Shown here one piece after another: positions 41,552 through 51,616 of a stretch of 64,000 nt of DNA. The notes under the pieces were generated by a model, which saw only the letters and a program-made list of their open reading frames with translations, was not told where the DNA came from and did not search any database. Origin of the DNA: Candidatus Igneacidithiobacillus taupoensis. GTDB taxonomy: Bacteria > Pseudomonadota > Gammaproteobacteria > Acidithiobacillales > Acidithiobacillaceae. A program made the translations under genes and the position numbers. The first letter of the stretch is position 1. Each line of letters begins with the position of its first letter. Location of the stretch: positions 1-64,000 of the forward strand of contig JAEPKX010000001.1 in NCBI GenBank assembly GCA_021375695.1. Direction: 5' to 3'.

Positions 41552-42538
41552 ATGGAAGCTAGCGATCAACGGCGCCTGCTACGGGAGATGCTCTTCGCCC
41601 GTCGCTTTGAGGAGCGGTGCGCTCAAGCCTACCAAGAGCGCGAGATTGGCGGTTTTCTCCATCTCTACCCAGGCCAGGAGGCCTGTGCCATTGGTGTCCT
41701 GGAAAAGGCGCGCAAGGGGCAGGATTATGTGGTCACCGGGTATCGTGACCATATCCACGCCATCCAATGTGGCGTCGATCCCCGGGCCGTCATGGCCGAA
41801 CTCTTTGGTAAAGAGACGGGAACCTCCCGTGGTCGTGGGGGTTCCATGCATATCTTTGATATTGATCGACATTTCATGGGTGGCTATGCCTTGGTTGGTG
41901 GCCCCTTTCCCCTTGCCATTGGCTTCGCCAAGGCCATCCAATTACGCGGGGGTGACGAAATCGCCATCTGTTTCCTTGGCGATGGTGCCAACAATCAAGG
42001 CACCTTCCACGAAACCATGAATATGGCGAGCCTGTGGAACTTACCCGTGCTTTTTGTTTGTGAAAACAATCTCTACGGTATTGGCACGGCCATCGAACGG
42101 GCCTCTTCGGAAATCAATCAATATCTGCGCGTTGCCCCCTACAAGATTGCTGCCAGCCAGGTGGACGGGCAGGATCTGGATGTGGTCATGGCCGCGGCAG
42201 AAACAGCCATTCAATATGTTCGCGGGGAACGCAAACCCTATTTCCTGGAATTGATGACCTACCGTTTACGTGGTCATTCCATGTCGGACTCCGGCGCCTA
42301 TCGGAGCAAGGAAGAGGTGGAACGCTGGGCCCAGCGGGACCCCATCGGGATCTATAAACGGCGCCTGATCGATGCTTCGGTGATCGATGAAGCAGGTTTT
42401 CGCAGTATGGATGAGGAAATTCTCCAGGACATTGAGGACAACATCATTCGCTATGCCCGGGAGAGTGCGGAACCTCGCGTGGAAGATCTGGAGCGCTATG
42501 TGTATGTGGAAGGAGGTCCAAAGCCATGGCTGAAATGA
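41552..42538 (+). CDS. pdhA: pyruvate dehydrogenase E1 alpha subunit
   Basis: GTSRGRGGSMHIFD, FLGDGANNQGTFHETMNMASLWNLPVLFVCENNLYGIGT. Confidence 0.93.
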   Translation: MEASDQRRLLREMLFARRFEERCAQAYQEREIGGFLHLYPGQEACAIGVLEKARKGQDYVVTGYRDHIHAIQCGVDPRAVMAELFGKETGTSRGRGGSMHIFDIDRHFMGGYALVGGPFPLAIGFAKAIQLRGGDEIAICFLGDGANNQGTFHETMNMASLWNLPVLFVCENNLYGIGTAIERASSEINQYLRVAPYKIAASQVDGQDLDVVMAAAETAIQYVRGERKPYFLELMTYRLRGHSMSDSGAYRSKEEVERWAQRDPIGIYKRRLIDASVIDEAGFRSMDEEILQDIEDNIIRYARESAEPRVEDLERYVYVEGGPKPWLK

Positions 42539-43503
42539 TGTACTGGCAGGCCATCCTGCGTGCCCACGACGAAGAATTGGCCCGAGATCCCCTGGTTTTT
42601 GCCATGGGCGAAGATATTGGCGTGGCTGGCGGTACCTACAAGGCCACTTCGGGGCTCTATGCCAAATATGGCGCTGATCGGGTTATCGATACTCCCATCT
42701 CCGAAAATAGCTACACGGGGCTCGGTATTGGAGCGGCCATGTTAGGTTGCCGCCCCATCGTCGAGATCATGAGCGTCAACTTTGCCTGGCTGGCCATGGA
42801 CCAGCTGATGAACAACGCTGCCAAGATTCATTATATGTCCGGCGGCAAAATCCGCTGCCCCTTTGTTCTGCGCGTCCCGGGTGGTACCGCCCATCAATTG
42901 GGTGCCCAGCACTCCGCCCGGATGGAAAAGGTCTTCATGGGCGTGTCTGGATTGCGGGTAGTGACCCCGGCCACCCCCAGGGATGCCTACGGACTCCTCA
43001 AGAGCGCTGTGCGTTGCGATGACCCGGTAGTGCTCATCGAACATGAGAGCATGTACAACCTCAAAGGCGAAGTTCCCGACGAGGAATTTTTTACTCCCCT
43101 GGAAGGGGTGGAAATTTGTCGCACCGGCAAAGATCTCAGCATTTTTGCCTATAACATCAGTGTCCACTGGGCCTTGCAGGCTGCAGACCAACTGGCAAAA
43201 GAAGGTATTGATGCCGAGGTGATCGATTTACGGGCGCTAAAGCCTCTGGATCGGGACGGTATTGCCGCCAGCGTGCGCAAAACCCATCGTGCCATCATCG
43301 TGGAAGAAGACGAGGCTCCCGTTGGGGTTGGCTCCGAGGTTATCGCTATTCTCAACGAAGAAGCCTTCTTTGCATTGGATGCAGCTCCCGTGCGGGTTCA
43401 TGCCCGGGATGTGCCCATTCCCTACAATCGTCGACTGGAGAAGGCTGCCATTCCCAATGCGGAAGAAGTAGTTGCTGCCGCCCGCAAGCTCCTGGGTAGA
43501 TGA
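42526..43503 (+). CDS. pdhB: pyruvate dehydrogenase E1 beta subunit
   Basis: MGEDIGVAGGTYKATSGLYAKYG, DTPISENSYTGLGIGAAM, VPGGTAHQLGAQHSARME. Confidence 0.93.
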   Translation: MAEMMYWQAILRAHDEELARDPLVFAMGEDIGVAGGTYKATSGLYAKYGADRVIDTPISENSYTGLGIGAAMLGCRPIVEIMSVNFAWLAMDQLMNNAAKIHYMSGGKIRCPFVLRVPGGTAHQLGAQHSARMEKVFMGVSGLRVVTPATPRDAYGLLKSAVRCDDPVVLIEHESMYNLKGEVPDEEFFTPLEGVEICRTGKDLSIFAYNISVHWALQAADQLAKEGIDAEVIDLRALKPLDRDGIAASVRKTHRAIIVEEDEAPVGVGSEVIAILNEEAFFALDAAPVRVHARDVPIPYNRRLEKAAIPNAEEVVAAARKLLGR

Positions 43504-43560
43504 TTTTCATAGCCAACAATGCTTACCCCCTCCTCCCCTCCTGAAGTAACGTGGTGAAAC

Positions 43561-46500
43561 ATGGCTGAACCCTATGTCATTAAGATGCCCCAACTCTCGG
43601 ATACCATGACCGAGGGGGTGCTGGTTTCCTGGGAAAAACAACCCGGTGATCGGGTGGAACGGGGCGACGTAGTAGCAACCGTCGAAACCGACAAGGCCAT
43701 CATGGATGTGGAGGTCTTCCAGAGTGGCTACCTCTCTGGACCCTTGCTGGCGCCGGACTCTACGGTTCCCGTCGGCACCGTCATGGGGTATTTGGTAGAA
43801 GACCCCGCCCAGGTTCAGCATAGTGCGGCTGACACCCCTCTTTCGGGCAGCAGCGCAAGTCGTCAGTCCGTATCCAGCCCGGCTCCTGCAACTAGCGAAA
43901 CACAGAAAGAAAAAACACCCGCCATCGCTGGCCAGGCGATCAAAATGCCCCAACTATCGGACACCATGACCGAGGGGGTGCTGGTTTCCTGGGAAAAACA
44001 ACCCGGCGATCGCATCGAACGGGGCGACGTAGTGGCAACCGTCGAAACTGACAAGGCCATCATGGATGTGGAAGTCTTCCAGAGTGGCTATCTCTCTGGA
44101 CCTTTGCTGGCACCGGACTCCACGGTACCCGTCGGTGAACCCATTGGGTATCTGGTGGAGAGTCCGGAACAGGTCTTGCGAGAGACCCACAAGGTCCCGA
44201 GCACCACTGCCCCAAGCGGAACGGAGGCTGCTCCGAAACCGCTCCCGGCCACTACTCCTGCTGCCTCCGCTTTCAGCCCAGCAGCAAGGTCTGCACCCAG
44301 CCAGCAAAATGACGCCCAACCCGCACCTCGTCCCAGCCATCGCCCTGCCAGTCCCTATGCGCGGCTTCTGGCCGGGCAACGGGGCATGTCCCTGGAAGGA
44401 ATGACTGGAAGCGGTCCAGGGGGAGCTATCATCGCTGCCGATGTGCTCGGCGCCAACACGACTTCGTCTTCCGGATCGACTCCCACGGTTTTGGCCACCC
44501 CCGGGGAAGGGCGGCCCATGACCGCTATCGAAAAGGTCATCAGCCAGTCCATGACGGCGTCTCTCAGTATTCCGGTCTTCCACGTCACCATCCATGTCCA
44601 GCTTGATGCCCTCAGTCGGATCGCCAAGGCGCAAGGCGCCTCGATAACCGTGGCCTTGGCCAAGGCCGCATCCGTAGCCCTTACCCGGCACCCGCTCGTC
44701 AATGCCTGCTATCAGCCTGGAGATCGCATCATCGAAAACCGGCCCCACGATATCGGCATTGCTGCTACTACCGACGATGGTGGGCTGGTCGTTCCCGTAC
44801 TGCGAGATGTTGCCGAGCAATCCTTGCCTGCATTGCAAAAGCAATGGGTTCCCCTCCTGGAAAAGGCACGCAAGCGCCGCCTGCGTCCAGAAGAATATCA
44901 ACACCCTACCTTCACCATTTCCAATATGGGCATGTATGGGGTAAGCCAGTTCGATGCCATCGTCACCCCTGGTACAGCTGCTATCCTGGCCATTGCTGCC
45001 AAAGGTCCCCAAGGGATGCCCATTACCATTACTGCCGATCATCGGGTAATCAATGGTGCCGAGGCCGCGAGCTTCCTGCGCGACCTGAAGAGTGCCATCG
45101 AGCATCCCGAGACCTGGGCTGGCAGTCTGGGGCCGGCCATTCCCGAAGGAGACTTCGATACCCAGGTATTGGTCATCGGCGCGGGTCCAGGCGGTGAGGA
45201 TTGTGCGCGAGAGCTGGCGGAGCACGGTATCCAAGTCACCATGGTCAACAATGCTCCCTTGCCCGGTGGCGAATGCCTCTGGCGCGGCTGTATTCCCTCC
45301 AAGGCCTGGCGCGCTGCTGCGGATCGCATTCGCAACCGGGCCCACGATGCCATGATGGGATTGCACCTGGGTGAACCCCAACTGGACTGGGAACAGTTGG
45401 AAAAACATCGACGTGGAATTGTTCAGACCCGCGGCGAAATGGCTTTGAAGACGGATCAAGGGGTCAAGATCCAGGTATTGGAAGGCTTTGCCCACTTTAC
45501 CAGCCCCCATAGCGTGGAAATCACTGGCAAAGATGCCCGTACCCTTCGTTTTGGTGCCTGCGTCATTGCCACTGGTGCGCCAGCCTACGTTCCCCCTATC
45601 CCCGGGGCGCAAGAGGCACTGGCCAACAAAGCTGCCGTTACCTCTGATACTATCTGGGAATTATCGGCACCACCCAAGCGTCTATGCATCATTGGTGCGG
45701 GAGCCATTGGCATGGAAATGGCCCAGATCTTTCATGACTTTGGTGCGGAGGTCCTGGTGCTGGAGGCTTTGCCCCGCGCCGTTGCCGAAATGGAAAAGGA
45801 GGTGGCTGAACAGCTCCTGGCAGCCATTGGCAGGAACAGCCCCCGTCTGACCGTGCTAACCGGTGTCAAGGTAGCTGCCATTGCCGGAGAACCCGGACAA
45901 GTGCGGATTCGCTACAGCCAGAATGAGGATGCCGAGCAGGAATATGAGGCGGATCTGCTTCTCATCGCCACTGGGAAACGTCCCGATACCAGGGACCTGC
46001 AGCTGGAACAGGCCGGGGTTCAGCTAGGGGAACGTGGGGCCATTGCCGTGGATAGCAGCTGTCGCACCAATGTCTCCCATATCTATGCCGTAGGGGATGT
46101 CATTGGCGGCTATATGCTGGCCCACACCGCGGCCCAGCAGGGCCGTGTAGCTGCCCACAATTTATTGGGGGAACCCGCACGCTATGATGCCAGCAAGGAT
46201 TGTGGAGTAACCTTTACCAGGCCGGAAGTAGCTTTTGTAGGCCTGTCGAGCGAACAGGCAAAAGCAGCGGGCTTTGATGTGAGCGAGGTCAAAGTACCGC
46301 TGTCCATTGATGCCAAGGCCATGATGACCGGGGAAACTGATGGCTTGATCAAGCTGGTGGCCGACAAGAAAAGTCATCGCATCCTTGGGGTACACTTCCT
46401 GGCCGATCATGCGGATACGCTGGTGGGGGAGGCAGTCCTCATGGTTCATGGCGAAATGACTCTCGAACAGGTTGCGAGCGCCATTCATCCCCACCCCACC

Positions 46501-46575
46501 CAAACCGAGCTCTTTGGCGAATTGGCACGCCGACTGTTGTCGCGGCTGCGACGTTCGGCGCGGGCTGGACATTGA
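43561..46575 (+). CDS. fused PDH E2-E3: two lipoyl domains, peripheral subunit-binding domain, acyltransferase core and dihydrolipoamide dehydrogenase (1004 aa)
   Basis: Two VETDKAIMDVEVF lipoyl motifs; SPYARLLAGQRGMSLEGMTGSGPGGAIIAADV; ITADHRVINGAEAASFL; VIGAGPGGEDCA; GGECLWRGCIPSKAW; C-terminal IHPHPTQTELFGE. Single ORF with no internal stop. Confidence 0.93.
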   Translation: MAEPYVIKMPQLSDTMTEGVLVSWEKQPGDRVERGDVVATVETDKAIMDVEVFQSGYLSGPLLAPDSTVPVGTVMGYLVEDPAQVQHSAADTPLSGSSASRQSVSSPAPATSETQKEKTPAIAGQAIKMPQLSDTMTEGVLVSWEKQPGDRIERGDVVATVETDKAIMDVEVFQSGYLSGPLLAPDSTVPVGEPIGYLVESPEQVLRETHKVPSTTAPSGTEAAPKPLPATTPAASAFSPAARSAPSQQNDAQPAPRPSHRPASPYARLLAGQRGMSLEGMTGSGPGGAIIAADVLGANTTSSSGSTPTVLATPGEGRPMTAIEKVISQSMTASLSIPVFHVTIHVQLDALSRIAKAQGASITVALAKAASVALTRHPLVNACYQPGDRIIENRPHDIGIAATTDDGGLVVPVLRDVAEQSLPALQKQWVPLLEKARKRRLRPEEYQHPTFTISNMGMYGVSQFDAIVTPGTAAILAIAAKGPQGMPITITADHRVINGAEAASFLRDLKSAIEHPETWAGSLGPAIPEGDFDTQVLVIGAGPGGEDCARELAEHGIQVTMVNNAPLPGGECLWRGCIPSKAWRAAADRIRNRAHDAMMGLHLGEPQLDWEQLEKHRRGIVQTRGEMALKTDQGVKIQVLEGFAHFTSPHSVEITGKDARTLRFGACVIATGAPAYVPPIPGAQEALANKAAVTSDTIWELSAPPKRLCIIGAGAIGMEMAQIFHDFGAEVLVLEALPRAVAEMEKEVAEQLLAAIGRNSPRLTVLTGVKVAAIAGEPGQVRIRYSQNEDAEQEYEADLLLIATGKRPDTRDLQLEQAGVQLGERGAIAVDSSCRTNVSHIYAVGDVIGGYMLAHTAAQQGRVAAHNLLGEPARYDASKDCGVTFTRPEVAFVGLSSEQAKAAGFDVSEVKVPLSIDAKAMMTGETDGLIKLVADKKSHRILGVHFLADHADTLVGEAVLMVHGEMTLEQVASAIHPHPTQTELFGELARRLLSRLRRSARAGH
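43582..43775 (+). repeat. direct repeat copy 1 (lipoyl domain 1)
   Basis: My count: 15 mismatches in 194 nt against the copy exactly 360 nt downstream. Confidence 0.92.
43942..44135 (+). repeat. direct repeat copy 2 (lipoyl domain 2)
   Basis: Same phase, offset 360 nt; encoded stretch MPQLSDTMTEGVLVSWEKQPGDR(V/I)ERG...DSTVPVG differs at one residue. Confidence 0.92.
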
Positions 46576-46578
46576 GGG

Positions 46579-47061
46579 ATGACCCTGCGGGCCATGGAGC
46601 AAGAGCCACCGGCCAATTATAGCTCCGTAAGTGGGCTACGGGGTGTCATTCTCCGCTTTTATGGCAAGACTCTGGATGTCATCGTCAGCATCCTCGTCTT
46701 TTTGATGCTGCTTACCCTTTTTATCGCCCTGTGGAATCTCATTGGCGATCTCTCTGATACTTTTCAAACCCTCCAGCAAGATCGCGTCATCTCCAGCCTG
46801 GTTTCGGATGTTCTTTCGGTTTTCGTCCTCATTGAACTGTTTCGGACCTTTACGGATTATTTGGAATTCCACCGTATTCGCCTGCGGGTACTGCTGGAAG
46901 TAGCCATTGTTTTTATCCTGCGAGAGCTCTTCATTGGGCTCTACGCCCATCGCCTTGGTCCCCTGGATCTCCTTGCCACGGCTGCACTACTTGCCGTACT
47001 CATCGGTGGGCGGATCGCTGCAGTGCGTTTCAACCCATCCAGGCATGGCCAGGGTGTCTGA
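46579..47061 (+). CDS. PsiE-family membrane protein
   Basis: Four TM segments; DVLSVFVLIELFRTFTDYLEFHRIRLRVLLEVAIVFILRELFIGLY. Confidence 0.75.
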   Translation: MTLRAMEQEPPANYSSVSGLRGVILRFYGKTLDVIVSILVFLMLLTLFIALWNLIGDLSDTFQTLQQDRVISSLVSDVLSVFVLIELFRTFTDYLEFHRIRLRVLLEVAIVFILRELFIGLYAHRLGPLDLLATAALLAVLIGGRIAAVRFNPSRHGQGV

Positions 47062-47143
47062 GGGAAACCTTGACGAACCGGGTTAAAGGCGAGCAAACTT
47101 ATCAGGTATTGGAATGATGCGCGGTGCGCGAGGAGAGTCTTTC

Positions 47144-47515
47144 ATGAGTACAGCAACAGAAAGTTTGACCAACCTAGATAGCCTGCCACCAGTGATGACC
47201 CTCACCAACAGTGCTGCCGAAAAAATCAAGGCATTAATTGAAGAAGAAGGTACCCCAGATCTCAAATTACGTGTTTTTGTAACGGGAGGCGGCTGCTCCG
47301 GTTTCCAGTATGGCTTTACCTTTGATGAGAATGTCAACGAAGGCGATACCGAGGTCGAGCAGTTTGGGGTGAGTCTGCTGGTGGACCCCATGAGTTATCA
47401 ATATCTGGTCGGTGCTGAAATTGACTATACGGAAGGGCTGGAAGGGGCACAATTCGTGATCAAGAACCCCAACGCCACTACTACCTGCGGTTGCGGCTCT
47501 TCATTCTCGGCCTGA
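47144..47515 (+). CDS. erpA: ErpA/IscA-type iron-sulfur cluster insertion protein
   Basis: [64 protein letters not shown] upstream of ATG 47144. Confidence 0.93.
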   Translation: MSTATESLTNLDSLPPVMTLTNSAAEKIKALIEEEGTPDLKLRVFVTGGGCSGFQYGFTFDENVNEGDTEVEQFGVSLLVDPMSYQYLVGAEIDYTEGLEGAQFVIKNPNATTTCGCGSSFSA

Positions 47516-47537
47516 GCTTTTCCATTTTGGGCTGCAG

Positions 47538-47567
47538 AGGGAGACATTCTGGTCTCCCTTTCTTTTT
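47538..47567 (+). terminator. rho-independent terminator after erpA
   Basis: AGGGAGAC-ATTCTG-GTCTCCCT followed by TTCTTTTT. Confidence 0.85.
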
Positions 47568-47619
47568 GCCCACAGGATATGATGAAGCATCATTACCCTG
47601 ACTAGACCCGGAGCCCGTC

Positions 47620-48780
47620 ATGTCCGATCCCACCGTCGTTCCTGGCCTTGAAGGCATCCCTGCTACCCACTCTGCCATTTCTCAAATCGATGGCGCTGCC
47701 GGTCAGCTGTTCTATCGCGGTTATCCCATCGCCGAACTGGTCGCCCAGAGTCATTACGAGGAAGTGGCGCTTTTGCTTTTGGATGGGGAATTACCCAATG
47801 CCCAGAGCCTGGAGCGCTTTGATGCCGGCCTGCGTGCCCACCGTCAGGTCAAGTATAATGTTCGGGAAATCATGAAATTCCTGCCCGTCACTGGTCATCC
47901 CATGGATATGCTCCATTGCGCGGTGGCGAGCCTGGGCATGTTCTACCCGCAGCAAGAACTTTCCGATGCCGAGCGGGAAAATGCTTCCCACCTGGACTCC
48001 ATGGCCATGCGGATCATTGCCCGCATCCCCACCATCGTCGCCATGTGGGATCAGATGCGCTTCGGCAATGATCCGATCCCTCCCCGTGCCGATCTCTGCC
48101 ACGCTGCCAATTTTTTGTATATGCTCCATGGTCAGGATCCTGATCCTCTGCATGTGCGAATCCTGGATGCCTGTTTCATCCTCCACGCCGAACACACTAT
48201 CAATGCCAGCACTTTTTCCGTGCTGGTCAGCACCTCTACCCTGACCAATCCCTATCACGTCATTGCCGGTGCCATAGGCACCCTGGCCGGTCCTCTGCAT
48301 GGTGGGGCCAACCAGCAAGTGGTGCAGATGCTGGAGGAAATCGGCAAGATCGAGCGGGTGGAAGCCTATCTGGAGAGCAAGCTGGCGGCCAAGGAAAAAA
48401 TCTGGGGCTTTGGTCACCGGGTCTATAAAACCCGTGATCCCCGCGCCACCATCCTCAAGGGAATGATGCAGGATCTGGCACAGGCTGGGCACCTTCGCCA
48501 TAGCCGATTGTTCGAGATCGCGCTGGGTCTGGAAGCTGCCGCAGAGAAACATCTCGGACCCAAAGGCATTTATGCCAATGTCGACTTCTACTCCGGGGTA
48601 CTGTATCACGAAATGGGGATCCGCGCCGATCTCTTCACGCCCATCTTTGCCATGGCCCGGAGTGTGGGCTGGTTGGCCCATTGGCGGGAACAGTTGAGCA
48701 ACAACCGGATCTTCCGCCCTACCCAAATCTACACGGGTGCGGCCCCACGATCCTATCTCCCTTTGGCGGAGCGTCCATGA
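47620..48780 (+). CDS. gltA: citrate synthase
   Basis: YRGYPIAELV, HAEHTINASTFSVLVSTSTLTNPYHVIAGAIGTLAGPLHGGANQQV, GFGHRVYKTRDPRA. Confidence 0.95.
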   Translation: MSDPTVVPGLEGIPATHSAISQIDGAAGQLFYRGYPIAELVAQSHYEEVALLLLDGELPNAQSLERFDAGLRAHRQVKYNVREIMKFLPVTGHPMDMLHCAVASLGMFYPQQELSDAERENASHLDSMAMRIIARIPTIVAMWDQMRFGNDPIPPRADLCHAANFLYMLHGQDPDPLHVRILDACFILHAEHTINASTFSVLVSTSTLTNPYHVIAGAIGTLAGPLHGGANQQVVQMLEEIGKIERVEAYLESKLAAKEKIWGFGHRVYKTRDPRATILKGMMQDLAQAGHLRHSRLFEIALGLEAAAEKHLGPKGIYANVDFYSGVLYHEMGIRADLFTPIFAMARSVGWLAHWREQLSNNRIFRPTQIYTGAAPRSYLPLAERP

Positions 48781-50093
48781 TCGCCATTCTGGAGAACACC
48801 CCGCGTCTGGCCACCAATCAAATCGAGCCGCTCCATGATCTGGAGCGCCATCTGATTCAAGAGCAATGCGCCATCGAGCGGTGGTTTCGCTGTCAATGGC
48901 AACAAACTCCGCCGCCCTTTTATGGCTCGGTGGACCTGCGCAATGCTGGCTTCAAGTTAGCACCCGTGGACACCAACCTGTTTCCAGCCGGTTTCAATAA
49001 TCTCAACCCCAGCCACGCCACTTTATATATCACGGCCATCCAGCACTACCTGGACCAATACCATCCAAGCTTAGAAAGGCTGTTGCTGATTCCCGAAAAC
49101 CACACGCGCAACGGCTTCTATCTGGAGAGTCTAGCCCAGCTGAGCGAGCTCCTCCGCGAGGCGGGTTTGGATCTTCGCATTGCTTCCTGGGCCCTTTCTG
49201 CCCCCCAAGAATTTTCTTTACCCTCGGGAGGGAAACTGCAGATGGAGCCTTTGGAGCGTCGGGGCGAGCGCCTCGGGGCAGGGGACTTTGATCCGGAGCT
49301 GATCCTACTCAACAATGATCTTTCGGGAGGCGTCCCCGAGATCCTGAAAGGAATCAGCCAGGAGTTCACTCCTCCCTTGGCAGCAGGTTGGACCAGCCGT
49401 CGCAAAAGCCAGCACTTTGCCCACTATCATCATTTGGCCCAGGAGTTTGCTCAGGTCATCGACATCGATCCGTGGTTCATCGATCCGGCCTTCCGCCAGT
49501 GCAGCCAGGTGGATTTCCTGCATGCCGAAGGGATGGATTGTCTGGTAGAAAGCGTGGATTCGGTCCTCCAGGAGATCCGGGAAAAGTATCAACAGTATGG
49601 AATTCAATCGCGCCCCTTTGTTATCGTCAAAGCCGATGCCGGTACCTATGGCATGGGGGTGATGACTGCCCACTCCGGCGCCGAGCTGCGCGAACTCAAT
49701 CGCAAGGCACGTACCCGCATGGCCAAGAGCAAAGAGGGCCTTGCCATTAGTGATGTCTTCATCCAGGAAGGGGTTTATACCTTCGAACAGACCCCCGAGG
49801 ACTTTGTCGCCGAACCGGTGGTCTATTTGCTGGGGCAACAGGTCCTGGGCGGATTCTACCGGGTCCATCGGGAGCGTGGTGTCGATGAGAACCTCAATGC
49901 CCCCGGCGCCCATTTTGAACCCATGGCCTTTGTGGAACCAGGCATCAATCCCTGTCGCAAGTCGGCCCCCGATGCACCCGCCAACCGCCACTATGCCTAT
50001 GGCGTCATTGCTCGTTTGGCCCTGCTGGCAGCAGCCCGGGAAATCCAGGACTGGCAGCAGGGGAGGATCCTAGCATGCAGATTGCCGTCCTGA
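48777..50093 (+). CDS. gshA: glutamate--cysteine ligase (proteobacterial GshA type distinct from the E. coli family)
   Basis: GSVDLRNAGFKLAPVDTNLFPAGFNNL, VIVKADAGTYGMGVMTAHSG; overlaps gshB. Confidence 0.88.
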   Translation: MIAILENTPRLATNQIEPLHDLERHLIQEQCAIERWFRCQWQQTPPPFYGSVDLRNAGFKLAPVDTNLFPAGFNNLNPSHATLYITAIQHYLDQYHPSLERLLLIPENHTRNGFYLESLAQLSELLREAGLDLRIASWALSAPQEFSLPSGGKLQMEPLERRGERLGAGDFDPELILLNNDLSGGVPEILKGISQEFTPPLAAGWTSRRKSQHFAHYHHLAQEFAQVIDIDPWFIDPAFRQCSQVDFLHAEGMDCLVESVDSVLQEIREKYQQYGIQSRPFVIVKADAGTYGMGVMTAHSGAELRELNRKARTRMAKSKEGLAISDVFIQEGVYTFEQTPEDFVAEPVVYLLGQQVLGGFYRVHRERGVDENLNAPGAHFEPMAFVEPGINPCRKSAPDAPANRHYAYGVIARLALLAAAREIQDWQQGRILACRLPS

Positions 50094-51004
50094 TGGACCC
50101 CATCCAGGGGATTCACCCTGCCAGGGATACCAGCTTTGCCATGCTGCTGACGGCCCAGTCCCGGGGACATAGCTGTTGGGTGATGACCATGGCGAGCCTG
50201 GAACTGCGGGATGGGCAAGCCTGGGGACAATTGCAAAAGGTCCATGTTGTCGACCAGGAAACCGACTTCTGCCAGCTGCAAACCCCAGAGTTGCGGCCGC
50301 TGGCTGCCTTTGATGTGGTGCTCATGCGCAAGGATCCGCCCGTGGATCTGGATTACCTCCACGCCTGCCAGATCCTGGAACATGCGGGAACCTGGGTGGT
50401 GAATGATCCCCAGGCTCTCCGTCTGGCCAACGAGAAACTGTTTCCATTGCGCTTTTCCCGCTGGTTACCTCCCTATCTGGTCAGTCGAAATTTGGAGGAT
50501 CTCCGTCAATTTCTGGACGAGCAGGGAGAGATCGTCGTCAAACCCTTGAGCGCCCGTGGAGGAGAAGGGGTTTTTTACCTACACGGCAAGGATCCCAATG
50601 TGGGCTCCATTCTGGAAACGGCGACGGGACGGGGTGAACACTATGTCATGGCGCAGCGTTTTTTGCCGGCCATCCGCCAGGGTGACAAACGGATCCTCCT
50701 GGTCGATGGGGAGGCCATTCCCGGGGCACTCCTGCGGGTACCGGCAGCGCACGACTTTCGGGGCAATCTGGTAGCCGGGGCAACGGCCCAAGCTGCGGAA
50801 CTGAGTCCTTCCGATCGGGAACTTTGTGCCGAACTTGGCCCGATCCTGCGGGAGCAGGGCCTGCTTTTTGTTGGCATTGATGTCATCGGCGGCCATTTGA
50901 CCGAAATCAACGTAACCAGTCCCACCGGGGCCCGAGAAATTCACCGTTTCTTCGGCGTTGATCCAACCACGCGGCTTTGGGAGCGTCTCGAACGGGGACC
51001 TTGA
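50075..51004 (+). CDS. gshB: glutathione synthetase
   Basis: FDVVLMRKDPPVDLDYLHACQILE, PLSARGGEGVFYL, INVTSPTGAREI. Confidence 0.95.
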   Translation: MQIAVLMDPIQGIHPARDTSFAMLLTAQSRGHSCWVMTMASLELRDGQAWGQLQKVHVVDQETDFCQLQTPELRPLAAFDVVLMRKDPPVDLDYLHACQILEHAGTWVVNDPQALRLANEKLFPLRFSRWLPPYLVSRNLEDLRQFLDEQGEIVVKPLSARGGEGVFYLHGKDPNVGSILETATGRGEHYVMAQRFLPAIRQGDKRILLVDGEAIPGALLRVPAAHDFRGNLVAGATAQAAELSPSDRELCAELGPILREQGLLFVGIDVIGGHLTEINVTSPTGAREIHRFFGVDPTTRLWERLERGP

Positions 51005-51058
51005 TTCTCCCCTTGCGGGGGCTGCCCATGCCCACCCAAAAACAGGTATCATAGAACC

Positions 51059-51616
51059 ATGGAATTCTCCTCCCTAAAAAATCATCTTCTGATAGCCATG
51101 CCCAACCTGCACGATGGCATGTTTGATCGTAGTGTCATATTGATCTGCGAACATAATGCCGAGGGGGCCATGGGTGTGGTTGTCAACCGCCTGCTCGACA
51201 TCAATATGGCCGATGCTCTCAAGGCCCTGGATATCCGTCCCCCTGAAGAAATGATCCATCGTCCCGTCTACTGGGGTGGACCCGTCAGCCCCCAGCATGG
51301 TTTCATTCTGCACCAGCCGGTAGGTGCGTGGGGTTCGAGCCTGGTCATCAGTCCGGATTTGGCTCTTACCAGCTCTCCAGATATTCTGGAAGCCATTGCA
51401 GAGCATCGTGGGCCCTCCCAGTATCTCTTGGCGCTAGGCTACGCCGGCTGGGGTGGGGGTCAGTTAGAACAGGAAATCCGCGAGAATTCCTGGCTGCACG
51501 GCCCCGTCGACCAGAGTGTACTCTTTGCACTGCCAGCAGCAGAGCGTTGGGCGGCAGCTGCCAAGGGTCTGGGAATCGATATGCGCTTACTTACCGGGGC
51601 TGCTGGTCATGCCTGA
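51059..51616 (+). CDS. YqgE/AlgH family protein
   Basis: LKNHLLIAMPNLHDGMFDRSVILICEHNAEGAMGVVVNRLL, GYAGWGGGQLEQEI. Confidence 0.93.
   Translation: MEFSSLKNHLLIAMPNLHDGMFDRSVILICEHNAEGAMGVVVNRLLDINMADALKALDIRPPEEMIHRPVYWGGPVSPQHGFILHQPVGAWGSSLVISPDLALTSSPDILEAIAEHRGPSQYLLALGYAGWGGGQLEQEIRENSWLHGPVDQSVLFALPAAERWAAAAKGLGIDMRLLTGAAGHA

Noticed and set aside
51005-51025. Terminator after gshB (CCCC-TTGC-GGGG)
   Set aside because: Hairpin is short and not followed by a T tract.
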